From: Sphagnum compactum | Taxonomy: Eukaryota > Bryophyta > Sphagnopsida > Sphagnales | Direction: 5' to 3' | DNA length: 64,000 bases | Assembly: GCA_965153455.1 (NCBI GenBank) | Contig: OZ234502.1 | Span: forward strand, 6,603,495-6,667,494 | Part shown: in pieces, positions 1 through 13,234 of the stretch | Numbering within the stretch: position 1 is the stretch's first letter | Layout: every line of letters begins with the position of its first letter | Made by a program: the position numbers and the translations under genes | The notes under the pieces: model-generated | What the model saw: only the letters and a program-made list of their open reading frames with translations | The model's database searches: none | Told to the model about the DNA's origin: nothing

Positions 1-300
1 GCGACAAAACAAACAGATGCTAGAAAAGCCAAGAGAAGCGAACAAGTACCACACTAATAAGAAGCGTGGGTGTACGCCAATGCCGCCATCGCCGTGACCG
101 TGCGCTGCAACGCAGAGAGGAAGGGCGAAAGCTGCTTCTTCTTCTTCTTCTTTTGCTGCAGTGAGAAGAGCAGAAGCTGTTGGGCTGCAGACTCGTTCAC
201 GGCTGTCAAAAGACCTCGTTCACACGGGGTAGCTTTCTTCACACTGAGTAGCAAGAATAAACAAAAAATAAAAACAGCCCCTGCATGACTGATTACGACC
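1..300. other. GC-richer edge segment, unassigned
   Basis: This stretch is clearly less AT-rich than the 5 kb that follows and carries a TTC-rich tract near 136-155. It could be the 5' end or untranslated part of a gene lying to the left of the window. No reading frame with recognisable protein similarity was found on either strand, so no gene is called. Confidence 0.3.
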
Positions 301-3300
301 CTTCGTTTCGAGGAAATTTCCTTGAGCCAGGTACGAACTTATTTACCACCCTCTTTTTACCGTGGGTGGTAAGAACAACGAGTGAAAACAACTGTCCACA
401 CTGCCCAGGCTGGCGCGGACTTCTATAGAGAAACGTCTCCGAGGTAGTGACCGTTTAACTTTATCAATTACCATTTACCATTACTGCCCTTGGGTAATTA
501 ACTGAATAGATGCTATTGTTTCCTGCGGAATCTGATAAATTTCTAAATCATATACATATATATTATTTATTTATTTATGAATAAGAAAAGGTATTAAATA
601 GTTCCTAAATAAGGCACAGTCTATTGTTACATAACTATTTTCACAGTTTTCAAAATTATATATATATATATAGAGAGAGAGAGGGTTAATATATGTTTAA
701 ATGTTAAGAAAATCCTCAAATTCGGAACCCTAGCATTTTAGAGGAATTTCATCATTGGCCAAATTGGGTTTTGTTATCTCATCACCTCTTGCTTGATTTT
801 GGCTGATTTTTTATAAAAAAAAATTAATTCAAAGATTTTGGAGTGTGTAAACTTTGAATCCGTGGGTGGGTTGTTGAATGAGTATGATAAAATTTATGGA
901 TGAGTAGGGTTTCTAACTACGGCTGCAAATAGAGGTAAAATGTTTGTCAAAAGGGTTTAAAGCATTTTCAACAAAGGGATTCTCTCTTGCTTTCAATGGT
1001 GTGAGTTGGGCTGGATTTTCAAGATCAATTCCATTAGGTAGCTAAAATTTTCTAATCCATAACTTAAAACACACATGGCATGCACTTGGAGCATTTCATT
1101 GGAATTTGGCAAACAAACTGAATTTGCATGTGGCCCAAGGCTTCCAAATTTCAAACCAAATTCACGAGGTACAAACTTATCACTCACAAAAGTTGATACC
1201 TATATCGACCATAAAAAGTTCCACCTACGGTATTGTATCATAACTTTCTTGCTCTTGCTTTCCCCACATACTCCTCCCAACAAAGTGGGTGTATACTCTT
1301 CCTTTTTCTTGTTTCAAGAAGAAAAGGGATTTTACTTCAAAGCTCCCTTCCTTTTAAAGTTGTCATGCAAAGCATCATCGACTTGTTGATGACCAACTCC
1401 TTGACCCTTCCACAATGAGAGTCCTCAAAAGACATAGAAGGGAGGACACCTTGGGTCCCCCCTTTTAACGGGTTAAAAGTACATACAATATTTCATTTCT
1501 ATTTTTATTTTGGGAAAAAAGAGAACATTTGATTTTTATAATTGCACTACTTGCTAACTTATATGATGCCCATCAAGATATGCATGCATCTAAGGGTAGG
1601 CCCTACTTTCAAGGCAATTTTTGAATTCCAAATATTTCATTAGCACGCACTTTTCAAGGTATGGGAAAAAAATCAACATGTACTCCAACACTCCTATACA
1701 ACAAGGAGATGCTTGAATGCATGTAATTCATTCACGCCATAAGAATGGCATGGCCATCAATTGGGTCATGATAAGCTTGATCTCTTTATTTCTCTTAGCA
1801 GCACATGAAATGAATTGGAATTCTCTTATCACAAAAGTTGATTTTGCATGTTTGAAGTTTTTTGAGCAAAAGCCGAGTCCTGAGAAAGGCATATATTCTT
1901 ATTATGTCCAGGCTCTTCTGTTGTTCCTCATCAAAACAAGAAGTTAATACAGACGAAGACAAAATTTGTGATCCTGCAATACTTGCATTCACTTCAGGAA
2001 TCATTTGCTTGGCATGTTCTTGTGCAGTATGATCCATCTCCCCCCCCCCCAACTCTTTGATTGCCCTTCACCCTAAACATTTCAATCTTCATGCTTTAAA
2101 CCTTTTTTTCTTATTACTTAGTTGGTTTCCTAGTTTGCATTTAGTAGTTGGTGATTCATACAATGGGCTGGTTATCAACAGGGGCCCAAGTTCCCTGTTT
2201 CTGGTGGTGCAACTGGCGCGCGGCCCCACATCTTCTTCTTCACATTATTGCTCCTCCAGCTTGCCTGACACAAATTTTGATGTTGAAGAAGATGGGAGCC
2301 TGCCTGCCATATGATGATGCATGCTGTGAGGTTCAAAACGTTCTTCATGCTATTTCTCTTCTTCATGTGTGTGCTGCATGTGTGACAATGTCATTTAATT
2401 TTGCTATCTCATCATCCCATGTTTGATTTTGGTTGGAACTTTTTTTTTTATCTTTGCGATCTCATCATCCCTTTTTTGATTATGGTTGAAATTTTGTATC
2501 CATAATTTCTTCTGTATGTATATTTGGAATCCAAGGATTGGATTTGTAATCCTCTATGTGAATGAGTAGATTGGATCAGGTTTTTAACTAAGGTTTTAAA
2601 TAAAAGTCAAATGGTTATAGAAAAAAGGCTCTCAGGCTTTGCTTGACTTGCTCTTTGTGTATTGCTAAAAACATGTCATGAACATATGTCATGTATTTTG
2701 TACATTCCCACTGCAAGTTCACAAAAGCTCAGAATCCTTTTTGTTTGTCCAAAAATGGGAAAGGAAAAAGTGACATGAAGCAAGTTGGATGCAATAAGAA
2801 GCACAAGTCCTTTAGAAAAAGGTTAATAATAATTGTCTGTAGGCAATATTAAATTCATGGCCATGAAGCACACAAGTTTTGTTTTCACTGTTGTTGGTGC
2901 AAGCAAAGTCAATAGCCCTTGGAAGCTTGTATGGAAAGGAATAATCCCATTTCATGTGCTTGGAACACAAATGAAGGCTTCACCATGTGTTTGATTGAGT
3001 TAGACTAGGATGCAAGTTTGCAAGGTAGGAATTTATGTTTGTCATTGTCTATGATGACACCTTTTGATGGGTAAAGAAAGATTTTTTTATAAAAGTTCAG
3101 TGCTTGTCCAATGAAAGGCACTTAAAAAAATTTGCATGTCATCAAAAAAGGCCCCAAAATAAATTGCATGTCACATGAAAGGCAAAAATGAAAATATGTC
3201 GATCACATGGAAAACAAGGAAAAAAATAATGCTTATAACCTGAAATTGCAATGTACAATTTTTTTGACACGAAAGCTACAATATATGCAAAATAAGGGAA

Positions 3301-5785
3301 AGGAGAAATTTCAAGTGCCAATCTAAGGCCAAGTCATAGTCCTAACCCAAGTGGAAATGGTCCACTATAGCTTTCACCTAGGGCCTAGGGGTAAATGGTC
3401 ACCCTTTCTTTCCCTTTGCTACACCAATTCTTAGTCAATGCCACATAGTTAAATCTTCCTAATCCTTTGATGCCATACACTTTCAAGTTTTCTTCATGCT
3501 ACACAAGTTGAACCATGCATCCCCCTAACATCTACACTTTCACATTCAAATGCCTTCATTCCATCTATGAGTCTTCACCCACTTGTTTTCATCATTTTTA
3601 TTTTTATTTTTTTGAAATCTTTGAAACCCTTATTTCCAATTATTAATACGAAATAATCACATAGAGAAAACATACACGTGTTGTGAATAAAACACAACTT
3701 TGAAAGGAGGGATCATTAAAATAGTTATAACTTCAACATGGTGCCAAACTCTCTCACCTAAAGGAACTTATGCACATGAACAATCATCGTTACCATCACA
3801 CAACTTCTAATTTTATTCTAGTTCACATGTTAATTTGTTAAAGGGGTTATATATATATTTTATTATAAGAATGATTTGATACCTTAAGCTTTTAAAAAAA
3901 TGTGATGTATTTTTATTAAAGTTTTGGTCATGTTCTTTACACAATGCAAAAGATTTGATCAATTCAATGCCCACATTAAGTTGATCACATTTGAATCATT
4001 GGATTCCATTACTTGCATATTTGAACACACCATGTTGTGCATTTGGTTTAGTTTTTTTGGGTTGAAATTTTAGTTGATAGAATTATGCATTTTTATGTTT
4101 TGAGTATTTAAGTTTAATTACAATACATTGTGTTATGAAATTCATATAATATTCTAAATGCAAGGATTTCATATCTAACGGTTTTTTAAAAATTAGTTGT
4201 CTTAGAATTTAAGGGTTAATGTCACACTCAGGGTGCTTAATTTTGGAAGTCAATGTAGGAGAAATGGTTGTCAACAAAGTATATCCACATTTTGGGCATC
4301 ATTAGCTTTTAACCAACAAATTAATCACATTCATATCAGAATTCAAGTTTTTAAATATTGTGTACATATGATTTTATATGTCGAATCAAATAAAGGTTTT
4401 TGTATGTAACACATACATGCTTTTAAAGCATCCATGTGAGCATGTGATTATTCATGAAAGTATGATGATAGTGTAATTGTTGATGTGATGTTTTTTATAT
4501 TTTTCAATCATTATTTCAAGATTTTAATGTTGACTCAAACTCCAAATCTAACAAAGACACTTGATTTAACATCTTAGAAGGATGACATGTTCTTCATATA
4601 TATCTATGAAGCAAGGTTGATTGTTTTGTTTTGTCACATTGAGATCTCCCAAATCACGGTGCTTCATGCTTGCACTCTTGGTAATTAAAAAAAGCTCTTG
4701 ACGAGGAAGGGTGCACCCTTTGTCCAACTTGTTTGAGATTATTTGGAGTTATGATGTGAAAATTATTGATTGTTGAATCTTGTTCTCAATGAAAACAAAA
4801 TAAAATTGAAACTGAAAATTGCATGGGAATTTGCAGGCGTTCTTGGTGTTGTTGGAAAGCTCTCAACAAATTAAGATTTAATAAAATTTATTTCATAATT
4901 TTCAGAGCTAAGGTGTGAAAAAAATTATTTTCGAGTGGATTTTGTTGTTGGAAGTTCAAATAGATTGCAAAAATTGGGTTTTGGGAAGGAAAAATCAGTT
5001 GAGCATTCTATGTGTTCACACTTGGGGCCAACAACGCAGGCTACATTAGTTCGTGTGAAAAAGAAATATGAATAGAGGTTCCAAAAAAAAACAATGAAAA
5101 CATGGATAGTTCACAAAATTCCACATGGTGGACCAACAAAGGGGTATATTCAAAATGTTTGGTGTCCAAGGAACTCAACTTCAACTCACCATGCATGCAT
5201 GGGGTAAGGGTTCTAAATGTAAAGACCTTTCAAAACCCAACAACTTACAATCATGAGAAGAACCAAAATCAAAAACATGTGGTATCCAAATGAATGGCCA
5301 TCCATCATCTTGCACAAGATTTTGTTTTGATGACATAACATGTTAAGAATCTAGTAGAAAGGTACATGAAACTATTACATTTTCACTCTCTCTAGAGATC
5401 ACTTCATTTGAAATATGAAGATAAATGTTAGATCATGAAGATCCTGAATGCGCCTAATATGCCAATACAAATGATGAATATGGGGCATATACAAATTCCA
5501 ATGTCTTATGTCAATTATTATTGGCCATCTTTTTTCACACTAGCAATATCACATTATTGAGTTCGTCTATTAGCTTTATATATCTGTTGATGATCAATGC
5601 ATTGACAAATTGTACAATGGAACACATTAGTAAAAATTTGCCTATTTACAACTAGTTTTGAGTCATAAATACCATATGTGTCTAAAAAATCATTGAGTCA
5701 CGTAACAAAAAAATTGCGTATACTAAGCACATAATCTACAAAGTTCCTCTTGATGGGAGTGGAATCACTTGTGAATGTTGATTAC
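301..5785. other. AT-rich spacer without recognisable genes
   Basis: I see no coding region, RNA gene or transposon domain here. Only short open frames without family resemblance occur. Local features are a TA/GA microsatellite near 658-684 and a run of about a dozen C residues near 2039-2050. Base composition and frequent stops in all frames fit ordinary plant intergenic DNA. Confidence 0.6.
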
Positions 5786-5789
5786 ATCA

Positions 5790-6610
5790 AATACCCACGG
5801 ACCAATATTTTGGCACTATGAAAGATCCGATTAGTCTCATTTATGTCTGCAGACCTTGCACCCAACAATTCATTCATACTTCAAAATTACGTTGAGGTTG
5901 AGTGTGAGCTACGGTTTGTGGGTTGCAATAGTTAATGATCCAATTAGTCTCATGCTTTGTAGTTGTTGCAAGATTCTAGAGGCAGAACATGTTTGTCTTT
6001 GTCATAACGCATCACTTTGAGGTCGAGTGTGAGCTAGGGTTTGTGGTGCATTACAAGAGGATTGACTCATTCTATGTCCTTCTTGACTGATTTTGGATGT
6101 AGAACTTGCACCTTGTAGTTCCCATCTGTGCCATTATGTCAACATTGAGGTTGACAGTGAACTAGGGTTTGTGGGTGTAGTACTTAAGGATCTTCGTAGT
6201 TTCATTTCTGTGCAGTTGTTGACAAATTCTGGATGCAGAACTTGCACCCAATAGTTTGGTCTGTGCCATAATGCCACGTTGAGGTTGAGAGCAAGCTAGG
6301 GTTGGTGGGTGCAATAGTACTTTAGGATCCAGTTAGTCTCATTTTATGTGTACTTATTGACAAATTCTCAATGCAGAACTTGCACCTAATAGTTCCATCT
6401 GTGCCATAATGCCAAGTTGATGTTGAGAGTGAGCTTAAGAGTTTGGTGGGTGGGTGCACAAGTACTTAATGATCCAGTTAGTCTCATTTCCTTGTACCGC
6501 GTTGTTGACATATTCTGGATGCAGAATGTGTACCCGGTAGTTCCAAGTGTGTCATAACGTCATCTTGAGGGTGAGTGGGAACTAGGGTTTGAGGTGCACG
6601 ACAGATTATA
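5790..6610 (+). repeat. Six tandem ~125-148 bp repeats upstream of SPP
   Basis: The block TTGAGGTTGAGTGTGAGCTAG followed by GGGTTTGTGGGTGCA, then GATCCAGTTAGTCTCATTT and ATGCAGAACTTGCACCC, recurs in the same order six times. Using the TTGAGGT core as anchor, copies start at about 5892, 6017, 6145, 6279, 6417 and 6565, so the spacing grows steadily (125, 128, 134, 138, 148). Copies are diverged. The array ends about 450 bp before the start codon of the signal peptide peptidase gene, so it lies in the probable promoter or 5' leader region. Confidence 0.8.
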
Positions 6611-7052
6611 CACCAAATCCGCATGTGCAACGCGGTCCTGCGCGACTAGGGTTTCAAGCTTGTGTGGATTGTTGCGGAGAGTTGTGTGTGATCGAGGGCT
6701 TGCGCTGATGTAGAGTAGATCCAAGGTACAATTCTGGAGCTTGCACAGTGATTTTGGCTTGCTTCCTTCTTCTCGCCACCCCCCAGGAACTAGTGTTTTT
6801 GTTGCACGGATGATATCGAGTGCAGCCAGATTGCGAGAGTGCATTATGCGTACTGTTGTTGGAGCTGTTCCACGCCCTTGCTAATAGAAATCCTTATGCT
6901 TTTGGAAGCAGATTTGAGATTCGGAGTTTCATCCAAAACGCTACAATTTCAGCAGCTTGTTGTTTTCCTCGCAGAAACTTGCGGTGTCTGTCTACTGCCA
7001 CGAAGCGCATCCAAAGAAGAGTGGGAGAACAAGCGGCGAGAGAAACACAGCT

Positions 7053-10000
7053 ATGGTGTTGGCCGAGAGGTTGGCCAGTGTGGCCCTTATAGGTAAGACA
7101 CCTTTGTGCGTCTTTTTATCACGGTCCATGCATATCAGCAAGCATGGCAGACAAAAGCCTATTTCGGAGCTTCATTTCCAGTACTAACAAAGGAGCCCTG
7201 ACACCATCCTTTGTATCACACCGTCGGTATCATCATCTTGCTCTTTGTTCAGTAGACGAGAGCATTTTTTCGGTCATGGATCCCTTTATTTGCCAAGGAT
7301 CTCCAAAACAGTTGTGACTGGATTTATGTAAGGAGAAGAGTATGATTTGCAGGACGTGGTAGGACATAAAACCCTCAATCCTTGCCTCAAACGTCTCCAA
7401 AGTGTATGCTTTTTCTAGAGTTGAAAGGTCTGGAGAACTATATACAACTTTTCAGCAATAGGGAAGAGAGAACACTTTTACAGTGGTGGTAAGGAGCATG
7501 CTTGGAGGCAGTTGCTGCATATTTTAATTTGACCTAGTACTTGACAATATGTTAATCCTCCAGGGATGGATACATGTATGGTATTTTCTTTCTCTTGGAG
7601 AGAGAGACTAATGCAGAATTTCTCCTCCTGCTGCAGGTTTATCACTTGCACCACTTGTGATTAAGGTTGATCCCAATCTTAATGTTGTAGCGACAGCATG
7701 CCTCACAGTATTCATTGGCTGCCATCGTTCTGTCAAGCCTGCACCACCTTCTGTAAGTGTTCCCATTCTTGGATCCCACTGTTATCTGGATTGCTTTTAA
7801 GGTGCTCATGTATGTATGTGTCTCTCTTTTAGTTTGTGCATGAGATTAAGGATTTTATTAGTCTGGTTGAATTCAGGTGATTTATTCTCTTGAGTCAAAA
7901 GACATTATTTGGATTTGGGATCTTTCAGAGGAGCATTCCATCAAGCTTGCTGACTTTACATTGGATCATAAGTTGGTGTGCTAGTTGGCTTCTCTCAAAT
8001 TTTTCTCAAGTGTTCTTATTTTGTGGCTACTTACCATCACTGGCATGCTGTTTTGTGCAGGAGACAATGTCAAAGGAGCATGCAATGCGGTTTCCATTCA
8101 TTGGCAGTGCAGTTCTGCTGTCACTCTTCCTCCTCTTTAAGTTCTTGCCCAAGGATTTGATCAACACCGTTCTCACTCTTTACTTCTTTGTGCTTGGTGT
8201 GCTTGCCCTTTCGTGCGTCCTCCTCACCTTCACCACTGTGATGTTTAGAATGTCTCTACAAAGGAGTGCAAGGTTGACCTCTCTAATGCTTGTTAGCGCA
8301 GTGCTTGGAACTCAGTATCTTGGCTCTCATTCAAGAGATGATGATTTTCCGGGAGTGTTAACAACCTTTAAGCCCATCTAATCCATTTTGGACAATTTTT
8401 TGAAAATTTGGAGGGGGATGCTATTTTGGGGGTTGACAGAGCTACAATCCTGCCAACACTAGAGCGTTTTCTGCCCATTGCTTGGAATGAGAGTGTGGTC
8501 ACCTGGCACTTACCATACTGGAAGAGTATGTTTTCTTGTGGAACCTGATTGAGCAGATATTGGGCTAGTAGTAAGCCCTGGTTTGAGTCAATTGCCTTTC
8601 TTTCTTGTATATGGAAATAATATCTTTGGTGAACTGATGATGTCCTTTGCTGACCCAGGAGCATTTAGGATCAGGCTCATATATCCTAAACCCTAAACCC
8701 CATTGATGTGTTTGTTAGTGTCTTGATCTTCAATCTATTAACTCTGTCACTTTGGCCATGCAGCTAAATCAGTTGTGTGCTATGGGTGTTGGGGTGAGGT
8801 GCAGATGTTGAGATTGAGTTCACAAAGTCACAATTGATTGCAGGCATCCCAGGAACACTGTTTTGCATCTGGTATGTGCTGAAGAAGCACTGGCTGGCAA
8901 ACAACACTCTTGGTCTGGCATTTTCAATCCAGGTTACACTCACTTTCCTTCCACTTTTCTCTTTCTCAGGGTGGACTGTTGCATGTGTCCATGCAAGCAA
9001 TGGCAACAGGAAAGGGTTTGTTTCCCTTAGATCCAGCAGAATATGGATTTGAATTTCTTGGTTTCTTCGCAACAAGTCATATCATACCTCAGGCCTGTTG
9101 ATGCCATACAGCTACACTCAGCTGGAGAATATGAGTAGTCTAGTTATGAGCTTGACAACAATGAGCAAACAGATGGTCACTTGTTTTGGTTCCTCTCTAT
9201 GCAAAGTACACTTATGGTTGAAGATTCTCCAAGCTGACCTAAAATTTTGAACAGAGCTCAGAGACAAGAAAGGGGTTCTAAGAAGGAATGGATTTGAATG
9301 AATCATGCAGGGCATTGAGATGCTGTCATTGGGTTCTTTCAAAATTGGTGCTATCCTCTTGGTAAATGTCCCTTCTTCCTCCTCTTAAAGTTGGTCACCA
9401 TAAATTGAGAGGATTTCATCCTCTGCTGCATGTGCAGTTTGGCTACCACAAGACTTGCCAGGCTCAAGTTCTTACTGACTCTCTAGTCTTTTAGTTACAT
9501 ACCAAGTTTTCAGAGAAGTGGCTGAGCAATTGTGTCCTGAAAGGCTGATGTGGCCAAATTGATGGATGCCTCAATCCTAACTTGGTGATATCGTATGCAG
9601 GCAGGGCTGTTCATATATGATATTTTTTGGGTTTTTTTCACACCTGTCATGGTTAGTGTGGCAAAGTCATTTGATGCTCCCATTAAGGTTTGTCTTCTCC
9701 TCTTCTACAACAATCTGACAAATGCTGTTGAGTGTTGACATTTTATTGTTGCATTCTGTAATTCCTGGTCTTCGTGAACATGTTATGGTCAGGTGGCCAG
9801 CCGAGCTACTGTAGGGAAATGCTCATGAAGGCAACATGTTTAGTCCTGCCAAGTTTTGTAATATTTCTTACTGTTGCCTGTGTTTTTGGACTTGTCAGGC
9901 CTACATTGGCATGTAGGCCTTTAGTCCATGACAATGGTGAATGTCTTATTGACATCTACTCCTTGTTTTGGCCAGCTTATCTTTCCAACAGGAGATGTGG

Positions 10001-10782
10001 CACGACCATTTTCAATGTTGGGTCTTGGGGACATTGTAATTCCAGGTTTAATCCTGACTCTATAGAATGTTCTGGATATTGTAGGCAAGCATAGATTCTA
10101 GTTGGGATTTTTCAACAGATAAATCTCTATGTCAATACTTATGTGAACTTTCTGAACCATAGGATTAGAGTGTGTCTGATTTCTATTGGATTGATGTGTG
10201 CATTGTGGGTGCAGGCATTTTTGTAGCTCTTGCATTGCGATTTGATATGTCTCGTGGTCGCAAGAAAGCCTACTTTAATAGTGCCTTTGCTGGCTACACT
10301 ACTGGCCTACTGGTCACCATCTTAGTAATGAACTGGTTTCAGGCTGCCCAGGTCCTTCCCAGACACTTGAACCCAATGTCAAGTCATATATCTCCTCAAG
10401 ACAGATTTATCTAGAACTTTTGTATATTTTCTTGTTGACAGGTATTTGTGGTTTTTTGTGGAATGGCAGCCAGCGCTGCTCTATATAGTGCCATGTGTGA
10501 TTGGATTTTTGGCAGTGCATTGTGGAATAAATGGTGAGATCAAACAAGTACGTGCGCAACTGACTTCTGCATCTCAATTGTTGCATTCGAGGTCTTGTCT
10601 TGTCATTTCCTCAAGTTTGTAAGCTGTCCTTCAACTTCTATTACTTGGACTTGACATGCTGGTTGTTTCTGCAGCTACTTGAATTTGATGAGTCTGTGGA
10701 CACTGCGGGGGATGAATCTGCTGATGCTTCTTCAGAGATAGCAGAAGTTGAATTGAAGTCTGAAAACAAGAAATCTGACTGA
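7053..10782 (+). CDS. SPP: Signal peptide peptidase (GxGD intramembrane aspartyl protease), 11 exons
   Basis: Spliced product of 350 residues, close to the ~344 of plant SPP. By family knowledge it is an ER multi-pass protease that cleaves leftover signal peptides inside the membrane. Exons placed: 7053-7092, 7637-7752, 8061-8212, 8440-8525, 8805-8932, 9311-9361, 9601-9687, 9976-10045, 10215-10351, 10470-10547, 10675-10782. All introns are GT-AG and all phases join. The N-terminus reads MVLAERLASVALIG, then VDPNLNV and a MSKEHAMRFP block typical of SPP. Catalytic motifs are all present: YD (D198, exon 7), GLGD (D239, exon 8) and PAL (290-292, exon 10). The protein ends in KKSD, a C-terminal dilysine KKXX-type ER retrieval signal. 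The acidic tail after the last membrane segment is lineage-variable. Function is confident; UTRs are not defined. Intron 4 contains a short telomere-type motif (8685-8700). Confidence 0.93.
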
Positions 10783-12563
10783 GGCACTTTTGCTTCAGTG
10801 GTGCTTGCTGACCTCCAGTGAAAAGGTAGAATAATCCTCTCCTTGTGTTTACCTTGTCAATAGTACTTCAAGCAGTCAAAATGCTTCTCCAGCTGTCCAA
10901 GGATACAAGAAAACTCGGCACTTTCGTTACTCTGTATGGCATCAATAGCAGGGCATGGCATAACCTTACTTTCCTCCTGTGCAGGAGGAGTTGTGCAATG
11001 CAATACCAATGAGCTCGATCTTGCCATTCCAAGTGATTGCACAATGATTTTCTTTATAGGGTGGAAGGGGCTGCTTGCATTCATCATACTTATTTCAGTC
11101 TTGGATGATGCTGGTGGGTTTGACATCCGGGCAAGTTTGAGCTCTGCAATTTTGGGCTTGTTCTCTTTTGTTCTTTGCAAGGCAGAAGGTTGTGGCCTGC
11201 CATGGGTGAGTTCTGCAAGCTGGGGCAGAATCTTGGTTGCAAATCATGTTCTATGTTACTTTTGTTGTTGCTTGCTTTGCATCATTCTGGTTTGGAAGGA
11301 AGTCAACTTTGGGGATCACAACTGGCCTGCTGCTTGGCCCTATTTCAGTCATACTATTGCTTGACTGATGAGTTGCTTGGACATTCTATTCTAGGAATAG
11401 AACACTACTGGCCGTTAGGTCAGTCTGTTTTCAGTTGTATTAGCTGCATGATTTTTTTTTACTTGAAAGAAACAGTCAGTCACCAGCAGAAGCAAATGGT
11501 ATTCTTGTGAAGATTGGGGAGTTTGAGAGGATGAACTCATCTTTACTTGGTCATTGTTGGGTTCATGCAGTGGACAATTTATTCAGAGATTACCTTGGTT
11601 TCTCTTGAATGTCAAGTACATTATACCAAATGTATTTGTGGTGCACCATGGTCTGAAGAGCATCTGCCCTGTGCCCTTGCTCAGCCAACTAACAGACCAT
11701 TGTTGACAGCAGTTTAATGTGCGTCTTGAGGGACCACCAGATTGCAAGCTTGACTTCTTGTTGAGAGGTTGGACTCAGTTTTCATTGTTTGCAATTTTAC
11801 CTTAAATGTTTTGCTGGATGATAATCAAGGCCTTTGAGCAATGCAATAGTGTTGAGTGGGTGGAATAGTTTGTGAATGACAAGCAGTGGTCCTTGTTGGA
11901 AAAGCATTGTGACCCTTCTTTGTGATTTCCTTTTGCTGATGATCACTGTTTTATCTTTTTTTTTCCTTGACATGGCACATTTGTTTTAGATAGGTTGGTT
12001 CAAAGCATTGTCAGGATGATATACTTAGTTTGCAATATTTGCTGTATTCAGATCTCTGCATTGTATGTTTTGTAACACCTCCTTTAGATCTGGTTTTTGT
12101 TTCGCTTTTCATTTTATTGAAACGCAAAGTTTTGGAAATAGGAGGGTTTTATAGGACATGTTATGAAGGCATGGCCAGAGTGAAGCAGCACCCACCAGTG
12201 CACCAACCAACGTGGATGGATGGTGCGGTGATAGGATTCTCTTATATATTTAAATTAAAAGTAGACTCTTCCCCATCTACTTACCTATAAATTGAAAATG
12301 TGCTACACTCAGCTCCACCCACCTACTCACCCCTACCCCCCCAATCTATTTATCTACCTACTTGCCCTTTGGCCTTCTTACTTATCAACACTCTTTAAGT
12401 AAGTACCTCCCAAACCTGATCTACATGGTTGCCAATACAATAGACCCCAAATGCTCAACAATGATGAGGAAAGAATAAAATGAAAGTACTGCATGGAGCT
12501 TGGTCTTGTTCACTCATACAAATAAATAAGGGGATGATTGAAATATTTGACACACCTTATTAT
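10783..12563. other. SPP 3' region and spacer, no gene called
   Basis: The first several hundred bases are probably the SPP 3' untranslated region. The composition stays moderately GC-rich and T-tract-rich to about 12000, and a GT-type donor-like sequence near 10825 would allow an intron in the 3' UTR. The longest open frames (for example 10936-11364, +) resemble nothing I know and show no coding signature. Near 12300-12360 there is a C-rich, CCTAC/CCACC pyrimidine tract. Confidence 0.45.
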
Positions 12564-12585
12564 TCTATATAGTAAAGGACGTCGG
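12564..12585 (+). other. Proposed Helitron 5' terminus
   Basis: It begins with TC and continues TATATAGTAAAGGACG, resembling plant Helitron 5' ends. The choice is inferential: it is the only such sequence found between the SPP gene and the Rep frame, and the 5' flanking base is not A. Confidence 0.5.
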
Positions 12586-12812
12586 GATGTTAAATGAAGC
12601 TTCCCCTGAATCCGTCTGGTCATTCATCTGTTCGTCATCCGTCCGTCCATCCGTCCATTCGTCAGGTCCGTCACACCATCCCTCTACTGAGAGTCTGACA
12701 CTGCAGCTTTCTGCCCACCAAGAATGGGAAGCATCACCACCGGGAATGGCCCTCCATACCACTAGCAGCATGCTGGGAAGATGCTCTTGAGGATGCAGTA
12801 TCAAGTCAACGC

Positions 12813-13213
12813 TCACCTGCTTATTGGATTGTTCACCGTAGGATGGTTGATGGAGGCCGAGCGCTTGGAAGAATTGAAGTGAACTATTCCCAAGCTTTGA
12901 GCTTTTGCAATTTTGAGCATTTTGCAAATTTCAATAAATGTTGGTCGCTTTCGAGGATCGCACTCCCAACAATTGCTGATGCAATTACGCAAGTCCTCCG
13001 GACAATCATTTGGCAAAGGTGGTCGAAAATGGTTCATTTCTTCAATTTTAGTATGAAGATTCGTCTTTGGTTCATCGTGATATGGCGTTGTACCAGTTAG
13101 AATTTCTGAACATACCATAGAAAAACTCCAGACATCAATCTTTGGAGGCAGCTTTGAACTATTGCTCGCATACTTTGATTGGTGGTTGAAAATCTCAGGT
13201 GCAAGCCATGCAA
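12813..13213 (-). pseudogene. Captured protein kinase C-terminal fragment (TKL-type)
   Basis: On the minus strand the sequence encodes the last third of a protein kinase domain: an A-W-L-A-P-E start (APE motif, subdomain VIII), then KIDVWSFSMV (subdomain IX), and ISNCWECDPRKRPTF with EICKML (subdomain XI), followed by a short tail and stop. ATP-binding loop, catalytic loop and DFG are absent, so it cannot be an active kinase. Homology stops abruptly at 13213, where poly-T-rich sequence takes over. The motif style fits plant TKL/Raf-like kinases. It lies inside the Helitron in antisense orientation to Rep and is best explained as a captured gene piece. The ~400 bp kinase frame itself has no stops. 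Confidence 0.75.
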
Positions 13214-13234
13214 ACAGAGAGCAAAAGAAAGAGA

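Noticed and set aside
2057-2426. Overlapping short frames in the left spacer
   Set aside because: No domain, no splice context and no codon signature.
10936-11364. 142-residue hydrophobic open frame downstream of SPP
   Set aside because: No family resemblance, overlapping open frames on the other strand, and location in the likely SPP 3' UTR. Treated as chance.
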